Below are positions 11,592 to 23,066 of a DNA stretch of 64,000 nt, one piece after another. The DNA comes from Nothophaeocryptopus gaeumannii. Lineage: Eukaryota > Ascomycota > Dothideomycetes > Mycosphaerellales > Mycosphaerellaceae. The position numbers and the translations under genes are program-made. Position 1 is the first letter of the stretch; the number at the start of each line of letters is the position of its first letter. Under the pieces are notes generated by a model. The model did no database searches and was not told the origin of the DNA. It was given only the letters and a program-made list of their open reading frames with translations. Location of the stretch: the NCBI GenBank assembly GCA_031771865.1, contig JASISA010000022.1, positions 1,860,001 through 1,924,000 on the forward strand, in the 5' to 3' direction.

Positions 11592-13409
11592 TTAGGCCCC
11601 ACTATACCCGATCTTATCACGATTATCGTCAATCACCCTGCCATATTCGAGCAGTAGTCTGAACAGCCAGACCTCGAAGTCTTCGTTCCTCAGAGCTTTG
11701 GATGCCCAGTCTCTGCCAGACTCAGCCACAGCTTGACCCATCTGTCTCCCTTCCTCTTCCGCATCAAAGTACCTCACAGCCTCGAGCGCCTCGTCCGCCT
11801 TCAAGCCTAGGGGAATATAGTGTACCCAAGGCTTAATCCAATCTTCGTGCCATTCTCTGAACACGGCCATCTTGAACGTCAAGCTATGCGACATCAAGAA
11901 CGCGTAGAAGCGGCCTGAAAAGGCGTTGCCGTCCATGTCCAGCAAGTACTTGTAGCTCCAGGCGTCCTGTTGATCGGCTGGTGGGACAATGTCGAAGAAC
12001 TCGCGTTGGGCGTCGCAGTCGCCTGGGTCACATTGCCCGACATGCGAGAAATGCACGTCCATAATCTCTTTGAAGTCCTGTCGAGGGACTTCCTTCACAA
12101 TCCATTGAGATCCAGGCTTCTCATCTGTCGCAGCTGCGTTGCTGCTCGCAAGAATCTTGGCGGTGTCCAAAGCATTGACCTTCCCAACAAACTGCTGTCG
12201 ATGTTGTCGTCTCCAGCCTCCAGCTCTGCTAAAACCGCCTGTTGTGCTCCCACGCCACCAGAGCCTATTCGCTTTCTTCATCCAGTCCATGTCTTTGCTC
12301 TCCTTGTATTCTACCTTTCCGTACCAATACCATGGACTAGGATAGACAATGTCGTTGAAACTGGACATCTTGCTCTGGCTGAAGATGGGAAAGAGGTCGT
12401 GGACGACGTTGAATGCGTTTGGTCGGTCGAAGAAGCCGTGCGACTTTCCGAAGGACGGAGAGTTGCAAATATCGGAGAATGCCGTATGGTTGTACACAAA
12501 GCCAAGTTCGCCGAGCGCATAGGCTGTCATGTTGTCCATGGCTAATGTCTCTTCGAGTGCTCGTGCAGGACTATCTGGCGAGCAAGACAGTCGTGAAGGT
12601 ATCCAAGTTGGCTGATGCGCAAAGACATTGAAGCGTGTTGTCTTAACTTCATCAATGCGCTTTCCGCTTTTGACGTCCTTCGGCCTTGCGGAGAACGAGT
12701 TCTTCGGAGTCTGCTGCGCTGAAGCCAATGGCATGTTCTTGGAAAGGCCAAGCTGCACCAGACGGGAAAGCTCATCGTGTGGCACGACTACGCGCGGCTC
12801 ATCGTGGACATTGAAGGCCATATCCATGTCAGGCAGGTACTCGAGGAACTGTTCCATCATTCCGACTGCAGCTTGTTGTAGCCACTCCTGACCTCCTTCA
12901 ACACGCACAGCTTTTCCATCCCTGATCAGCAACCCCATAAGATTATTATCGCCGAACCCAAGCGCCTCCCTAGCTCTTGCTCGAGTGGTTGCGGGTGACA
13001 GGCCCCAGAACGGGAGCAGTGAGTGGTATATCGTGTCGTACTCATCGATCAATTGGACGCCCTTCTTTTTCGCAAAGTCATACCATTTGTCGAAATGAGG
13101 CGGCGGTGGTATGCCGTATCTTCGTTTGTACTCGGTCACGGCGGCCTCCAGCGTCTGCGACTGTGACTGTAGCTTTGCGCTCCATGCTGTCTGTGAATTC
13201 TTGATCAGATTCTTGATGGGATGTGTGATCGAATCGGCATAATGCAATGGCTTCAAGGGCTCTGCAGGCGGCGCAGCATTGAGGTCGCTTGGTAGCTGAT
13301 CGGCGGTGTGGTCGAAGGCTGCTGATCGGATCGGTTGCTGAAGGTAGTATATCGTGAGCCCAACGAAGGATACGATGGCGGTGAGAGTCAGCAGCCTGCC
13401 GAAGCGCAT
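11592..13409 (-). CDS. CAP10-type glycosyltransferase (GT90)
   Basis: Single-exon gene, 605 residues from the ATG at 13409. The open frame extends 34 codons upstream, but only to a TTG. The start MRFGRLLTLTAIVSFVGLTI gives a short cytoplasmic tail and one N-terminal membrane anchor, i.e. a type II Golgi protein. The lumenal part has the CAP10/LpsA (DUF821) hallmarks: KANRLWWRGSTTGG (residues about 390-405), VDHFSH-like segment MDVHFSHVGQCDPGDCD, and YKYLLDMDGNAFSGRFYAFL followed by SHSLTFKMAVFREWHEDWIK and PWVHYIPL. Family members (e.g. Cryptococcus CAP10 and Cxt1-type enzymes) are thought to transfer xylose or related sugars to cell-wall or capsule glycans. The donor and acceptor cannot be read from sequence. 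Confidence 0.9.
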   Translation of the reverse strand: MRFGRLLTLTAIVSFVGLTIYYLQQPIRSAAFDHTADQLPSDLNAAPPAEPLKPLHYADSITHPIKNLIKNSQTAWSAKLQSQSQTLEAAVTEYKRRYGIPPPPHFDKWYDFAKKKGVQLIDEYDTIYHSLLPFWGLSPATTRARAREALGFGDNNLMGLLIRDGKAVRVEGGQEWLQQAAVGMMEQFLEYLPDMDMAFNVHDEPRVVVPHDELSRLVQLGLSKNMPLASAQQTPKNSFSARPKDVKSGKRIDEVKTTRFNVFAHQPTWIPSRLSCSPDSPARALEETLAMDNMTAYALGELGFVYNHTAFSDICNSPSFGKSHGFFDRPNAFNVVHDLFPIFSQSKMSSFNDIVYPSPWYWYGKVEYKESKDMDWMKKANRLWWRGSTTGGFSRAGGWRRQHRQQFVGKVNALDTAKILASSNAAATDEKPGSQWIVKEVPRQDFKEIMDVHFSHVGQCDPGDCDAQREFFDIVPPADQQDAWSYKYLLDMDGNAFSGRFYAFLMSHSLTFKMAVFREWHEDWIKPWVHYIPLGLKADEALEAVRYFDAEEEGRQMGQAVAESGRDWASKALRNEDFEVWLFRLLLEYGRVIDDNRDKIGYSGA

Positions 13410-13760
13410 TCTCGTTCTCGATCCGGAGGCCAGGCCAGGCTCATCCAGGAAGGCCAATACTGAGATGGCGCATAGCGCTGCGAACCACGCCCGCGAGAGG
13501 GAGAAGCCCAAGAGCAGCTGGGAGCTGAGCGCTGCAGAGAGGGGAATAAAAGAGGTCCAAAAAGCACCTTGTCGTTGTATCTACATTGTATGTGTCAGTA
13601 TTCTTTTTGTTATGGCGTTTATCGTGAACGGAAGCAAGGAGAGACGGGTGGCTGCCGTTAGCGCGAGCACGCCCCTGCAAATGCAGGAGTGGGTTTGTCC
13701 AGGGTCCAAATAAGCAGCAGCAAAGATTTTTGATGCAGACCAGAAAAGCAGTAGCATATG
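13410..13760. other. Intergenic between two minus-strand genes
   Basis: Contains the promoter of the GT90 gene and either the 3' untranslated region or a last exon of the membrane protein upstream. A GGGCGTGCTCGCG tract after a TTTGCAG-type acceptor lies on the minus strand near 13675, which could start a last exon, but no frame joins cleanly. Confidence 0.4.
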
Positions 13761-14709
13761 TCAACTTACCATGAAGACAAGAGTGCCCGACATGACCATG
13801 TGTACAAGCACGGTTGCTAGCGCATATACGATAGACAAGATGCCTTGTCCGAAGACCCAATTGTCACCCATAGCCTGTCCGATCAGACCATAGTACGCCA
13901 GTCCGCCAAAGTGCAAGCTTTCTAGGCTCAGAGCTGCCACCCCAGTCGTCAATGCGCCTGCGGTCGACACGTCACGCAGGACAGAAAGCCATTGGTCTTC
14001 GCTGGAGAAGGAAGACTTGGATGACTGTGACAGCAAACCATTGGCGGAGTAGATTACACTTCCGCCGTTCAGCTTCTGGTGCTGGGCAACTGCTTGTGCG
14101 CGTTCGATCAAGTGGAAGGCGAGTGCTTCTAGCACAGTGGAAGACAGTCCCAGAGCAATCACGGTAATGGAACCAACGTGGGCATAGACAGCCACCAGAC
14201 CGGACATCGACAGTATGGCCAGAGTCGTTCGAGATCCATCACTCGATGTGACTGGGCCTGGTTTGATCGGACTGCCAGGCGATTCAGGTTGCGCATCGAC
14301 AGCCTCAAATATCCCCCCACGTAGAAAGGTATATATCAGCGCCGGTAGAAGAGCCTATCCTCAATTCTCAGCCAGTGTTCCAACTCGTACACAGCAATGT
14401 ATTATTGACCTTTGCCCACCAGATGCCTCTTCCGTCAACGGCGCGCTCACACACTTGCGCCAATGCCAGCATCGCCCCTGCACCCCATGCAAGCCGCTGT
14501 GAAGGCGCCGCATCCAGTAGCGATCGGGCGCACAGCCTCGATGTTGTATATGTACATATTGAAAGCCAGGCGACAGCGCTCGTTAACAGGGAATGCTTCG
14601 TCGATGTCCCAATGTAGGCAGGAATGGAGGCGAGCAGGAGGGCGAGCGGAAGCGTGAAGGTGGAGCGGGCCCGAGCGTCGTGCTGGTAGCGCGACAGCAA
14701 CGATGGCAT
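13761..14709 (-). CDS. Polytopic membrane protein, function unknown
   Basis: Model: complement of 14410-14709 and 13761-14354, about 297 residues. The intron 14355-14409 (55 nt) has a weak GTCAAT donor and a GATAG acceptor and joins GRGIWWAK to ALLPALIYTFLRGGIFEA. Hydrophobic segments: STFTLPLALLLASIPAYIG, a stretch around SAVAWLSICTYTTSRLC, ALLPALIYTF, LAILSMSGLVAVYAHV and ITVIALGLSSTVLEALAFHL, and near the end NWVFGQGILSIVYALATVLV. That suggests six or more transmembrane helices. I do not recognise the family. The C terminus is uncertain: the frame stops at 13761 directly after ATG/GTAAGT, a good donor, so a further exon is likely. The frame also continues upstream of 14709 without a convincing ATG. 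Divergent from the hydrolase at 15546. Confidence 0.55.
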
Positions 14710-15545
14710 GGAGAGTCGATCGTGGGTATTTGGCGTCTTCGCGGCTACATTGATGTGCCTTTTGCATCCACAACGAAGACGAGGCTTGCGAAGCCATGAG
14801 CTGAATCCTGGCACAACAAAGCGCCGGAGGTTGCCGAAGTCCACAAGGCAAGGGCCAGGGGCGGCGACAACAACGGGTCCACCGTTCTCAAGATACGACT
14901 TCACCTTCTGCTCAACGTTCTCCTGCTCCGTCTTCAGGCTTTTCGCATGATGATGAGGTCTACCTCACACGGAAACACTGGAGGTCAGGACATCAGCACG
15001 GCCCACGCTATGTACCACCTATCCCTTGTCCGCAAAGCGACAGTAATGCTCTGTCCCGAGCTCACGAGCGTTCTTGCATTGTACGCCCGGGCAAAGAAGA
15101 CTTGGTGAATGGTCATTTGGGCTTGCGAGATGTGAGGGCCGGGCTCCCTCCACTGGCCATGGACGCGAACATCAAGGTCAGATTCCAACTCATGGGAGAT
15201 GAAGTGACACAGAAACAGCCAGCCCTCACACCACTATTCACAATTGGACCTTATTGATCCCACTGGACGTGGTCGAAAGTATGAACGCTACCTCTAACCT
15301 CTTGTTCACCGTGTTCGCCAAGCAAAGCTGAAATGCGGCTCTTGCAGGAGCAGACCTGCGGGGTTGGGGCTAGAGCATAATACTGGAGGTAGCATATGCC
15401 GTCCGAGAGTAGGCAAGCCTTCAGGAATAGCCGCACATTTAGTTACTTAAGCGGTAAGCTTTCAGCTCTGCGACTTCATCTCGAAAGACACCGTCAACCA
15501 TTGCTCTAATCCACCCGAGCCACTGATCTCGTCAGATCCCTCGCA
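14710..15545. other. Divergent intergenic region
   Basis: Between the starts of the membrane protein (minus) and the alpha/beta hydrolase (plus). Besides promoters it carries an open extension of the membrane-protein frame up to about 14965, which could be a further upstream exon (it begins after a possible TAG acceptor), but no initiating exon was found. Confidence 0.4.
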
Positions 15546-16564
15546 ATGTCGTTCCAACTTCATCCAGCTGTGGGCGCTGCTCTAGGAGCACTGATGGGCC
15601 CAAACCCTCCCCCACCTCTCGCGGTAAATCAATACCAGCCAGATCCGCCCTTCTACATAAATTAATTGTGTGCCGCCAGGTAGGCGACGTCAACGGCCGA
15701 CGCGCGCAGTTGGACGGCTTCTTCGCAGCATTGGCAGATTCTCAACCAACTGTAGCAGATGTCGATGTCAAAGATTTTACACTCAAAGCCGAAGATGGCC
15801 ACGAACTCAAGACGCGCTGGTATACGAAAAAGGGACATCCTAGTCCGGGGTCTGCAGTGCTGTACAATCATGGAGGTGGCATGATCGCTCTAAGCATCGA
15901 CTTCTACGACGGAATCGTAAAACGTTACGTCTCGAACACTGGTGTGCCAATGCTTATTGTCGACTACCGCCTTGCACCAGAAGTCCAAGCTCCTACGCCG
16001 GTGACAGACTGTCTTGTCGGCTTCAACTATTTGCACGCCAATGCACAAGACCTCGGAGTTGATCCAGCCCGTATTGCTATCATGGGAGACTCAGCTGGAG
16101 GAGGTATCACAGCAGCTCTCGCACACTTGCTCAAGAAGGATGGCGGGCCTCAAGCCTCAAAACAGATTCTGATCTACCCAATGCTTGACGACAGGAACGT
16201 AGATCACGCCGAGCATGAAGCGTATGCTCACTTCTTAACCTGGTCTGTGGACGACAACATTACTGGATGGCAGGCGTATATGGGCAAGAAGTGCGGTGGG
16301 AAGGATGTGACGGCCATTGAGGCACCTGCGCGAGCCACGCCTGCGGATGTCAAGGGTCTACCTCCTGCGTACATTGATGTTGGAGAGCTGGACATGTTCC
16401 GAGACGAGGATTTGCAGTACGCACGCATCTTGGGTCAGGGAGGCGTGAGCTGCGAGTTCCACCTCATACCGGGTGCGAACCATGCATTTGAAGGCTTTGC
16501 TCCAGACAGTGACATTGCGAGATTCGCGATGGAGCAGAGATATAAGGTGTTGAAGGCTCTGTAG
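15546..16564 (+). CDS. Alpha/beta hydrolase fold-3 esterase
   Basis: Model: exons 15546-15623 and 15680-16564, 320 residues. The 56-nt intron (GTAAAT...GCCAG) is phase 0; exon 1 encodes MSFQLHPAVGAALGALMG and a PPPP run. The protein has all marks of the hormone-sensitive-lipase-like esterases: oxyanion-hole motif YNHGGGMIAL, nucleophile elbow GDSAGGG, an acidic residue near the VGELDMFRDED segment and a catalytic His in PGANHAFEGF. No signal peptide is evident, so it is probably cytosolic. Such enzymes hydrolyse small esters, lactones or lipids, often in secondary metabolism or xenobiotic breakdown; the substrate is not predictable. It is followed by a SnoaL-like gene on the same strand, a pairing compatible with, but not proof of, a shared metabolic role. 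Confidence 0.9.
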
Positions 16565-16926
16565 GTTCAAGAGAGACACATAAGTGTGGCGATCCATAAG
16601 CCCGGTCGCAATCGAGAGCACGGCGAGTGGGCAGTACATGTAGACCTGAGCGATACTGCAGAAACGCATTGGTCTTGGGCAGGGTTGTGCTATCCTTCGA
16701 GCGAGATATTGATTAGCAAGCAAATCAAAGTACTCGGCCCGAACCCTGCAAAAAAGCATCGCTCAGCCGAAATCTGACCTCACGTCGACAAGGCATTGAG
16801 CTAGCTTCTCCTCTCGACCCACTACGCTCTATTTCTTGCTCTCTGCTATCAAACGCAGTTCTCTCATCTACACTAAAAATCACGCAAGAGACGCTTCCGT
16901 TTTCGAGATTCGTACAAAAAGTCAAC

Positions 16927-17484
16927 ATGAGCCAATACTCAGCTTCCGTGCCTTCCGATGGCGCCGTGAAGCCGGAAATTAAAACATTCTTTGAGAAGTT
17001 CTACGCCGTCTCAGACACACCCGATGGACATGAGCACTATGCAGACATGTTTACCGACGACGGCGTGCTCATCATGGCTTCAAACAAAGTCGAAGGACGG
17101 GACGGTCAGTCCTGCGACCCCATCTCAGACACATCTTCCTCAGACGGTATGCTTATTCGTTATCGTAGCAATCATCAAAATGCGCCACGGCATGTGGGAG
17201 AAAGTAGCGAAACGCTCTCACAAACCTACCCAGCTCTATGCGTTTGGGAGGGAGAGTGACGATATTATGTTGTTCGGCACTGTGGATTATACGTTGAAGG
17301 ATGGAAGGGCGACTGTGGTTGAGTGGGCTGCTAGGGCGAATTTTGCGAAGCAGGGTGAAGGACTGAAGATGAGCTTTTATCAGGTCTATTTGGTGAGTCG
17401 AGATCTGTCGGGGTGTCTGGCAGGTGATCTCCTTTTGAGCTGACTGGTGATCAGGATACGGCTGCGATGGCGAATGCGAAGTAG
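16927..17484 (+). CDS. SnoaL-like (NTF2-fold) protein
   Basis: Model: exons 16927-17104, 17169-17392 and 17455-17484, 143 residues. Introns of 64 and 62 nt are GT-AG (GTCAGT and GTGAGT donors). Splicing gives PEIKTFFEKFYAVSDTPDGH, YADMFTDDGVLIMASNKVEG, RDAIIKMRHGMWEKVAKRSH, and a last exon of nine codons. Small proteins of this shape have the cone-like NTF2 fold used by polyketide cyclases, ketosteroid isomerase-like enzymes and many proteins of unknown role. No catalytic Asp-His pair can be assigned with confidence. It lies 362 bp after the hydrolase on the same strand. Confidence 0.8.
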
Positions 17485-18063
17485 GACGCTTATCCGATGA
17501 GAAGCTACTGGATAGCACTAGCGAAGCAGGTAGGAAAACATTAGGTGAAGAGTGTAGCATCTATACCTATCCAGCGGTAGCTTCCGCTGCTTGTCAATCC
17601 CTCTCTCGACGCCGGCCTCCTTTCCCTTCCCGTCTGCAAGGACAGCAGCACAGTACTGGAGAACCAATTTGAGAGCTACTGACAAGTGAGGAACTGTTGA
17701 GAATAGCTCACTAGCAGGACACTATTCAGAGTAGAGACATCCAGGGAAAAGCTGGCTGTGAAAGTGGAAGACTAGACATTCAGCAGCTGCGAAAGGTGAA
17801 TTCACTCACTCTCCCGCCAAGCCAGCGCACGGTCCCGCCATGCGCACACGCCATCCCGTGATTCCGAACAGATCCTCGGCCTTCTCTCAAGCTCCATCCT
17901 CGACAACTCGCGCAACACACCACATCGCTTGCACAACTAGCAACGACACCACCGCGCGCGCGATCGCGACGATTCCACAATACTCCCTACCACTCACTAC
18001 CAGCTCCGGTGCATCTGCGACATCCAAAACGACCGAGAACGACACACCGCCGCCACCGCCGCC
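17485..18063. other. Intergenic
   Basis: Contains the 3' end of the SnoaL-like gene and the promoter/5' leader of the large protein that starts at 18064. CA-rich and CCG-rich tracts just before 18064 look like 5' leader. No gene seen. Confidence 0.5.
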
Positions 18064-21000
18064 ATGGCGCATGTCCACCACGGTCAACCTCGGCCGCCTG
18101 GTGTGATGCCCGCGCTGTACGCCGTCTGCGGATCGGCCGCTACAATGATCGCCCTCATTCTCGGACCCAGCGCTATCTCCTACACCTCGAAGATCAATAA
18201 GGATCTGGAGTCGCTGACAGACACTGTTAATGTCACTGAAGGCGGCGAAACGCAGCCGCCACCTCCTCCTCCTTCTCCTCCTCTGCCGCCGCCGCCGCCT
18301 GACAACGGTGTGTGTTTCGCTAACGCGACGGAGGCTCTCCCATGCCTTGCAACTTGCTACGTCTCGACCAGCGCCGCCGACCTACTGTTATACTTCCTGA
18401 TTGCTGGAGCGGTTTGTGGGCTGGCTATGCTGGTCTTCTACACTCTGCGCGCCATCTGCCGCCGCCTCGAGCGAGCTTTGCCTACCTGGATCCAGGCTCG
18501 ACTACCGCGCACCACCAGTGAGTGGTTATCATACACTCTACAGGCGTGCATCTTCCTCATCTCCATGGATAAACACTTCGACAGCGTACCGGCTGTTCCG
18601 GCGGAGGTTCAGCAAGGGCTAGCCGGGGTAAGCGCTGTTTTGCACCTGCGTAACTATGTTGTTGCTTGGTCCGAGGCGAATACCGCACAGGCCACCATCC
18701 AGAGCCTTACCAATGCCCGCGATGAGAAGGAAGGCGAGAGCAAGGAGAAGCAAAAGCACATTGACACGCTCAAGTCGACACTCTCCAAGACCGAGCACGC
18801 GGCTAAGCGCTTCGCGGCCAAAGCAACCGCGAGCGCCGTCGCCAGAAAGAGGTGACTCGAAAGCAGGAGAGGACGATTCGCACCTTGGATGCCGAAGAAG
18901 CGCGGCAGATCAAAGCTCATGATCAGAAGCTCCTTAGCTACAAGGAGAGCACGAGAAGGCGATCCAGGACTTGACATGGGCGAAGGATTGTGAGATTGCC
19001 CAGCTCGAGACGACAATCGAGCGCAACACCAAGCGCTTCCGTAATCTCGCAGAGAAGGCGTCTGACACTGTCGCTGCTCTCAATCTCGAGTGCGCCAGAA
19101 AGCTTGAGGGATGGGAGGTGGAGCAGAGCAAGATCATCGCCGAAGTCAAGGCCGGTCAGCTCAAGACGCTTGAGGAGCAGCAACAGCAAAAGGCAGAGAT
19201 AAGTAGCGCTCAAGCTGATGAACAAGATCGCATCAAGAGCGACTGTCAGCACAAAATCTCTGAGCTTGAGAGTGCGCACAAGGCGGAGGTGAGATCCTTG
19301 AAATATGAGATGACATCAACGAAGGACAGCTACGAGCGCCCAATCAGCCCGCTGATCACTTCCACTACTGGTCTACAAGTCTCGCTCAAAGCTAGACAGC
19401 ATAGCATTGCCGAGCTGGTGAAGGATAAAAAGAAGCTGCAGTATGAGCTTGAGGCTAAGAAGGTCTTGCCTCAGCAGCGTTCCTTGAACAGACCAGTGCT
19501 AGTCTTCGAGATTGTTGCAGAGCCGATAGAGACTCAGAATCAACATCTCTCTACGAGCACGACGGCGACGCTATTTGAATATCCGTCGGAGATAGCTCGC
19601 AGCCCGGTTGAGCAGCTCGAGATTAGCACTACAGCTTCCGTCTTTGAGGTCGCATCAGAGTCATCTGGCAGCATGGTGCAGCAGACAGAGACATCACCTG
19701 AAGATGCATTAGCTCCTCGCGATACACCGTCTGTGGATGCGGTTCAAGCCCGTCTTGCTGATTTGGAGCACGGTCAGCAGCTCTCTCAGGCCACTGGTCA
19801 GGAGCAGAATGACAAGCAGCGCGATAGTATCCCGATTGAGCAAGATGCTACATCCGAAGACGAGCCAAATTCCACCGATGAGAACAAGAAGTCAGACGAT
19901 GCCCTTCAAGCCGATAACAACGACGGCGACAAGAAATATGGAGACAAGGACTATGACGAGGATGCTCCTCCTCCGTCTGGCGACGACAAAGGTGGCGTGA
20001 AGGCGCAAAACCCAGATGCCGATACCTCGATGCTTCCATCTGAGCGAAATCCTGCTCCTCTCCCATTTGATGTTCCACCTCCCAATCGTGAGTTTGGCTT
20101 CAGCTTGACCTACGTCGCCGAACCAGCTACGAAAACCACGCCACAAACAGGTAATATCTTCCGGCAGCTTGCACCGGCGAATGACGATCTCCCAAAGCCA
20201 TCGTGGGCGCCACAGATGCCTGCGCCTACTCACCCGTTGCTGAGCTTCGGCAGCGCCACAAACAATGTCGGATTCAGGTTCGATGCGCCGGCTGATCGTG
20301 GCACCGCCTTCAACTTGAGCTTTCCTAACTCTTCAGAGTATGATGCAGACGGTCATCCAGTGAGCGATCGGCGGCAGAAGCAGACTCGCGGCACATTTCC
20401 CCCGGGTGAGTGTCACTTTGCCAACCATATGCCCTCTACCGTCCTCAAATCGTTTGATGAGCTGCATGAGCGAGCACGGTCTACATCGGACCCTGTTCTA
20501 CGGCGAAACCCTTTTGCTCAGAACACGGGAACGTCTTTGACCGGTCAACAGCCGCGGCAGCAGACAGGGATGGGACGAGAGCAAAATAATGATGAGGCCG
20601 CTTGGGCTGCCTTTATCGACCGGACTGCGCAGAAGCCAACATCTAGCACAGAGTCGGACGCCTCGCCAGTCTCTAGAGAGCAACAAGGCCAGCACAAGCC
20701 TCTGACGCTCAACAACATCGGCCGTATCAGCTTCCCATTTTCCTTTGCCACGCCGCCGGACTCCACGAAAGCGGCAGTATCAGGAAAGGAGCACAATAGC
20801 AAAGAGAAGGTCGAGAGCAGTAATGATCCTAACCGGTACAACTTCTCGTTAGCATTGGCATCAGGGAATGCAGACTCCGATTCCGAAGACCCAAACTCAG
20901 GAACAACGAGTGAAACACAAGCGCACTCGCAGCCCCTTTTCGGCGCTCGATCAGAAGAAGTTGCTGCTGCAGAAGGCACGGGCAGCATCCTCGAAGTCGC

Positions 21001-21370
21001 CACCAACCAAGGCATGCGGCAGAGCGAGCAGCAAGTACCAGTTCAGAACCCCTTCGCCGCTTTCACGACGACATTCCCAACCGTGCCATTGGGAGCTCCT
21101 TCAGTAGCCCCAGCAGCATCAGCTCCAGCGGAAAACACCTCCGGCCGTTGTTTCTACCAGCCGCACAAGAACGGCCAACAGTTCCCATGCAAGCACCACG
21201 CATCAGGTACTTGCGCTGGCAACTCCGCCAAATACGACGCCAGTGGCAGCTGGACTGGCCCTCAACGATTCATGTCATACGGTACAGCTGCCAAGGCGTA
21301 CAAGCATAAAGCGTCGAAGAATAAAGATTGCTCGCAATGCTACGCGAATATGAAGGGGTTAGTTTTGTGA
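18064..21370 (+). CDS. Large membrane/coiled-coil protein, unknown; two frame breaks
   Basis: Three consecutive frames make one protein of about 1100 residues: 18064 to about 18842, about 18842-18945, and about 18945-21370. N terminus: hydrophobic segment (ALYAVCGSAATMIALILGPS), a run of six then five prolines, a second membrane segment (LLLYFLIAGAVCGLAMLVFY). Then a long charged coiled coil runs across both breaks (QSLTNARDEKEGESKEKQKH ... RKQERTIRTLDAEEARQIKA ... EKAIQDLTWAKDCEIAQLET). The last 550 residues are acidic low complexity with scattered Phe-X-Phe or Phe-Gly motifs and end in a Cys/His-rich segment (CFYQPHKNGQQFPCKHHASG, then CAGN and CSQCYANMKG). Each break is a one-base loss, and heptad-like sequence continues across both, so I read it as one gene with sequence errors or very recent decay. 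I do not recognise the family; it may be lineage-specific. Confidence 0.6.
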
Positions 21371-23066
21371 GAGAAGGGAGGTGATGAGATGATGATGGGA
21401 TGAGATGATGAGATAATGAACAGAAGGTTGCGATATTTGGGAGTTCGGGAGTTCGGGAGCTTTTTGTTTGAACTTTTGTACATACCACCCACTCGACAGC
21501 CTCGATCCGAAACGAGAGGAGAAGAAGGCAAGAGTATGCTATTTCCAGGCCCTCAAGGCTAGGACTTGGCAGATCTCTCATCTTTCCGATCTGATTGCAT
21601 GGGATTGAGACTTTGAGCGGAATGGTCATGAGGTTTGATGTATGCTCAGGAGACGGAACTTTGAGAGTAAGCTATTTCTCGGCCCTTCACGTGCTGGGAT
21701 TAGCGGACCTCATGGTGTAAGTTGATTGTCTGTTTGCGATCGAAGCATTAGACGGGTGAAATGAAGGTTTTGATGGGCTTTTGTAATAAATGCAGAGTTG
21801 CAACAGTTTACGCTATACTCTCATCGTCCCCTTCTCGTCGAGAGTCGGAAGAAGCCTTGATCCTGCTACAATATGCTTCGTGACTGACCCGCTCTCGGGC
21901 TCTGGACCAGGGCGCAGAGAGCATTCCTGTCGCGTCTGCCTCGTACCGGCAACTTCATGCAATGAAAAAAAGGGGATGTAGCACAAGTGGATAGTGCACT
22001 CATGGTCTTGGTCCAAGACACGGTTTGGGCGCGCGACTTACTGGGTCGAGGAACGAGGCCATGGAAGAATGCTAGTTCAAGTCTGGCCGTCTCCAGAATA
22101 ATTCTCTTGCTGGGGACTGGAAAATGAGATGAATATCTTCTCTGTCCTTTCTGAATCTTAACAATTGTTTTGCCTTCCCCTTTCACGCCCGCCTTCTCTC
22201 CCTCGAACTCCTGCGACCTCCCAATCGGTCCCCATCCGGTTTCTTCTCTTCTTCGAGAAGTGCTTCAGATAGGACTTGTTGTTGCTGATGTTTTCCTCTA
22301 CGGGATGAATGAGGTGTCCGCCTGGGCTGAACCGTCGTGAACCCCCAGTGGTCACTCCTTCCAAATCCATCAGCCTTCACTTTCACATGTCAACGCCAGC
22401 CCCACCCGCCTTCTCCCCTGCCCTACCCCTCCACAAACGGCGGTTAGGCATCATTAACCAAATAAGCTCCTCCCCCCTCATCCAATCAAGTAGACCGTGA
22501 TCCCTATCAGAGAAGTGCGTACTTCCAAAATCACTTCCATGGCTGAGTCTAAAGTTGCAAACGCGCTGAGAAAGCTTAATCTTCGTCCCTGCAGCACTTC
22601 ACTGCGATAAAGGATGTAGCTTACTTGTAAGTCTCGAAGTTCGACACTCGAGCGTGGTAAGTGAGCCTTTTTGCTGATTTCTTTATTGAGAATTTCTTTT
22701 TGTATGTGGCCTTTCTTCTTGCTTTCTGAAGGTCGAGTTCGAGGTCGAATTGGAGTCCTATTCATCTTTTTCGAATGCGCGGTCGGACCGCATTTCAGCG
22801 CCACCGTCGCCGGTAATACGCGTGATGACTTTCGATGCCAGTCAGAGATCCAGCCCAACCATCCGTGGGAAGGAAGGCGAGTGAGGAAAGGCAAGATTCA
22901 TGTCAGCGACGCGAGAGCACTTGCTGCCGAACGCGAACATTGTTGATTTCAAAGCTCTTTTGGAATTTGTTATACGTACGCTCTATTGCAGACAACGAAG
23001 TGTCTGATACCGCCTGCTTGAACGCTTTCATATCATCGCATCCATTTTCTCCGCCCATTGATCCAT
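21371..23066. other. 1.7-kb intergenic region, convergent
   Basis: Lies between two convergent stops. It starts with GATGA-type simple repeats (about 21380-21420) and a short GGGAGTTC tandem (about 21438-21456). A tRNA-like stretch near 21975 fails as a tRNA (see rejected). No supported gene on either strand. Confidence 0.5.

Noticed and set aside
14447..14851. 134-codon alternative minus-strand frame over the membrane protein
   Set aside because: The other frame gives clear transmembrane segments that splice into the next exon; this one does not.
18837..18946. Intron explaining the frame change in the large coiled-coil protein
   Set aside because: A GTCGCC...CTTAG intron would keep phase, but it would discard a stretch that reads as strong coiled coil in continuity with both sides; single-base losses explain the data better.
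21972..22050. tRNA-like stretch (GGGGATGTAGCACAAGTGG...)
   Set aside because: The start resembles a D arm, but the anticodon stem would close a 5-base loop and the T-loop consensus GTTCRA is absent; no acceptor-stem pairing found.
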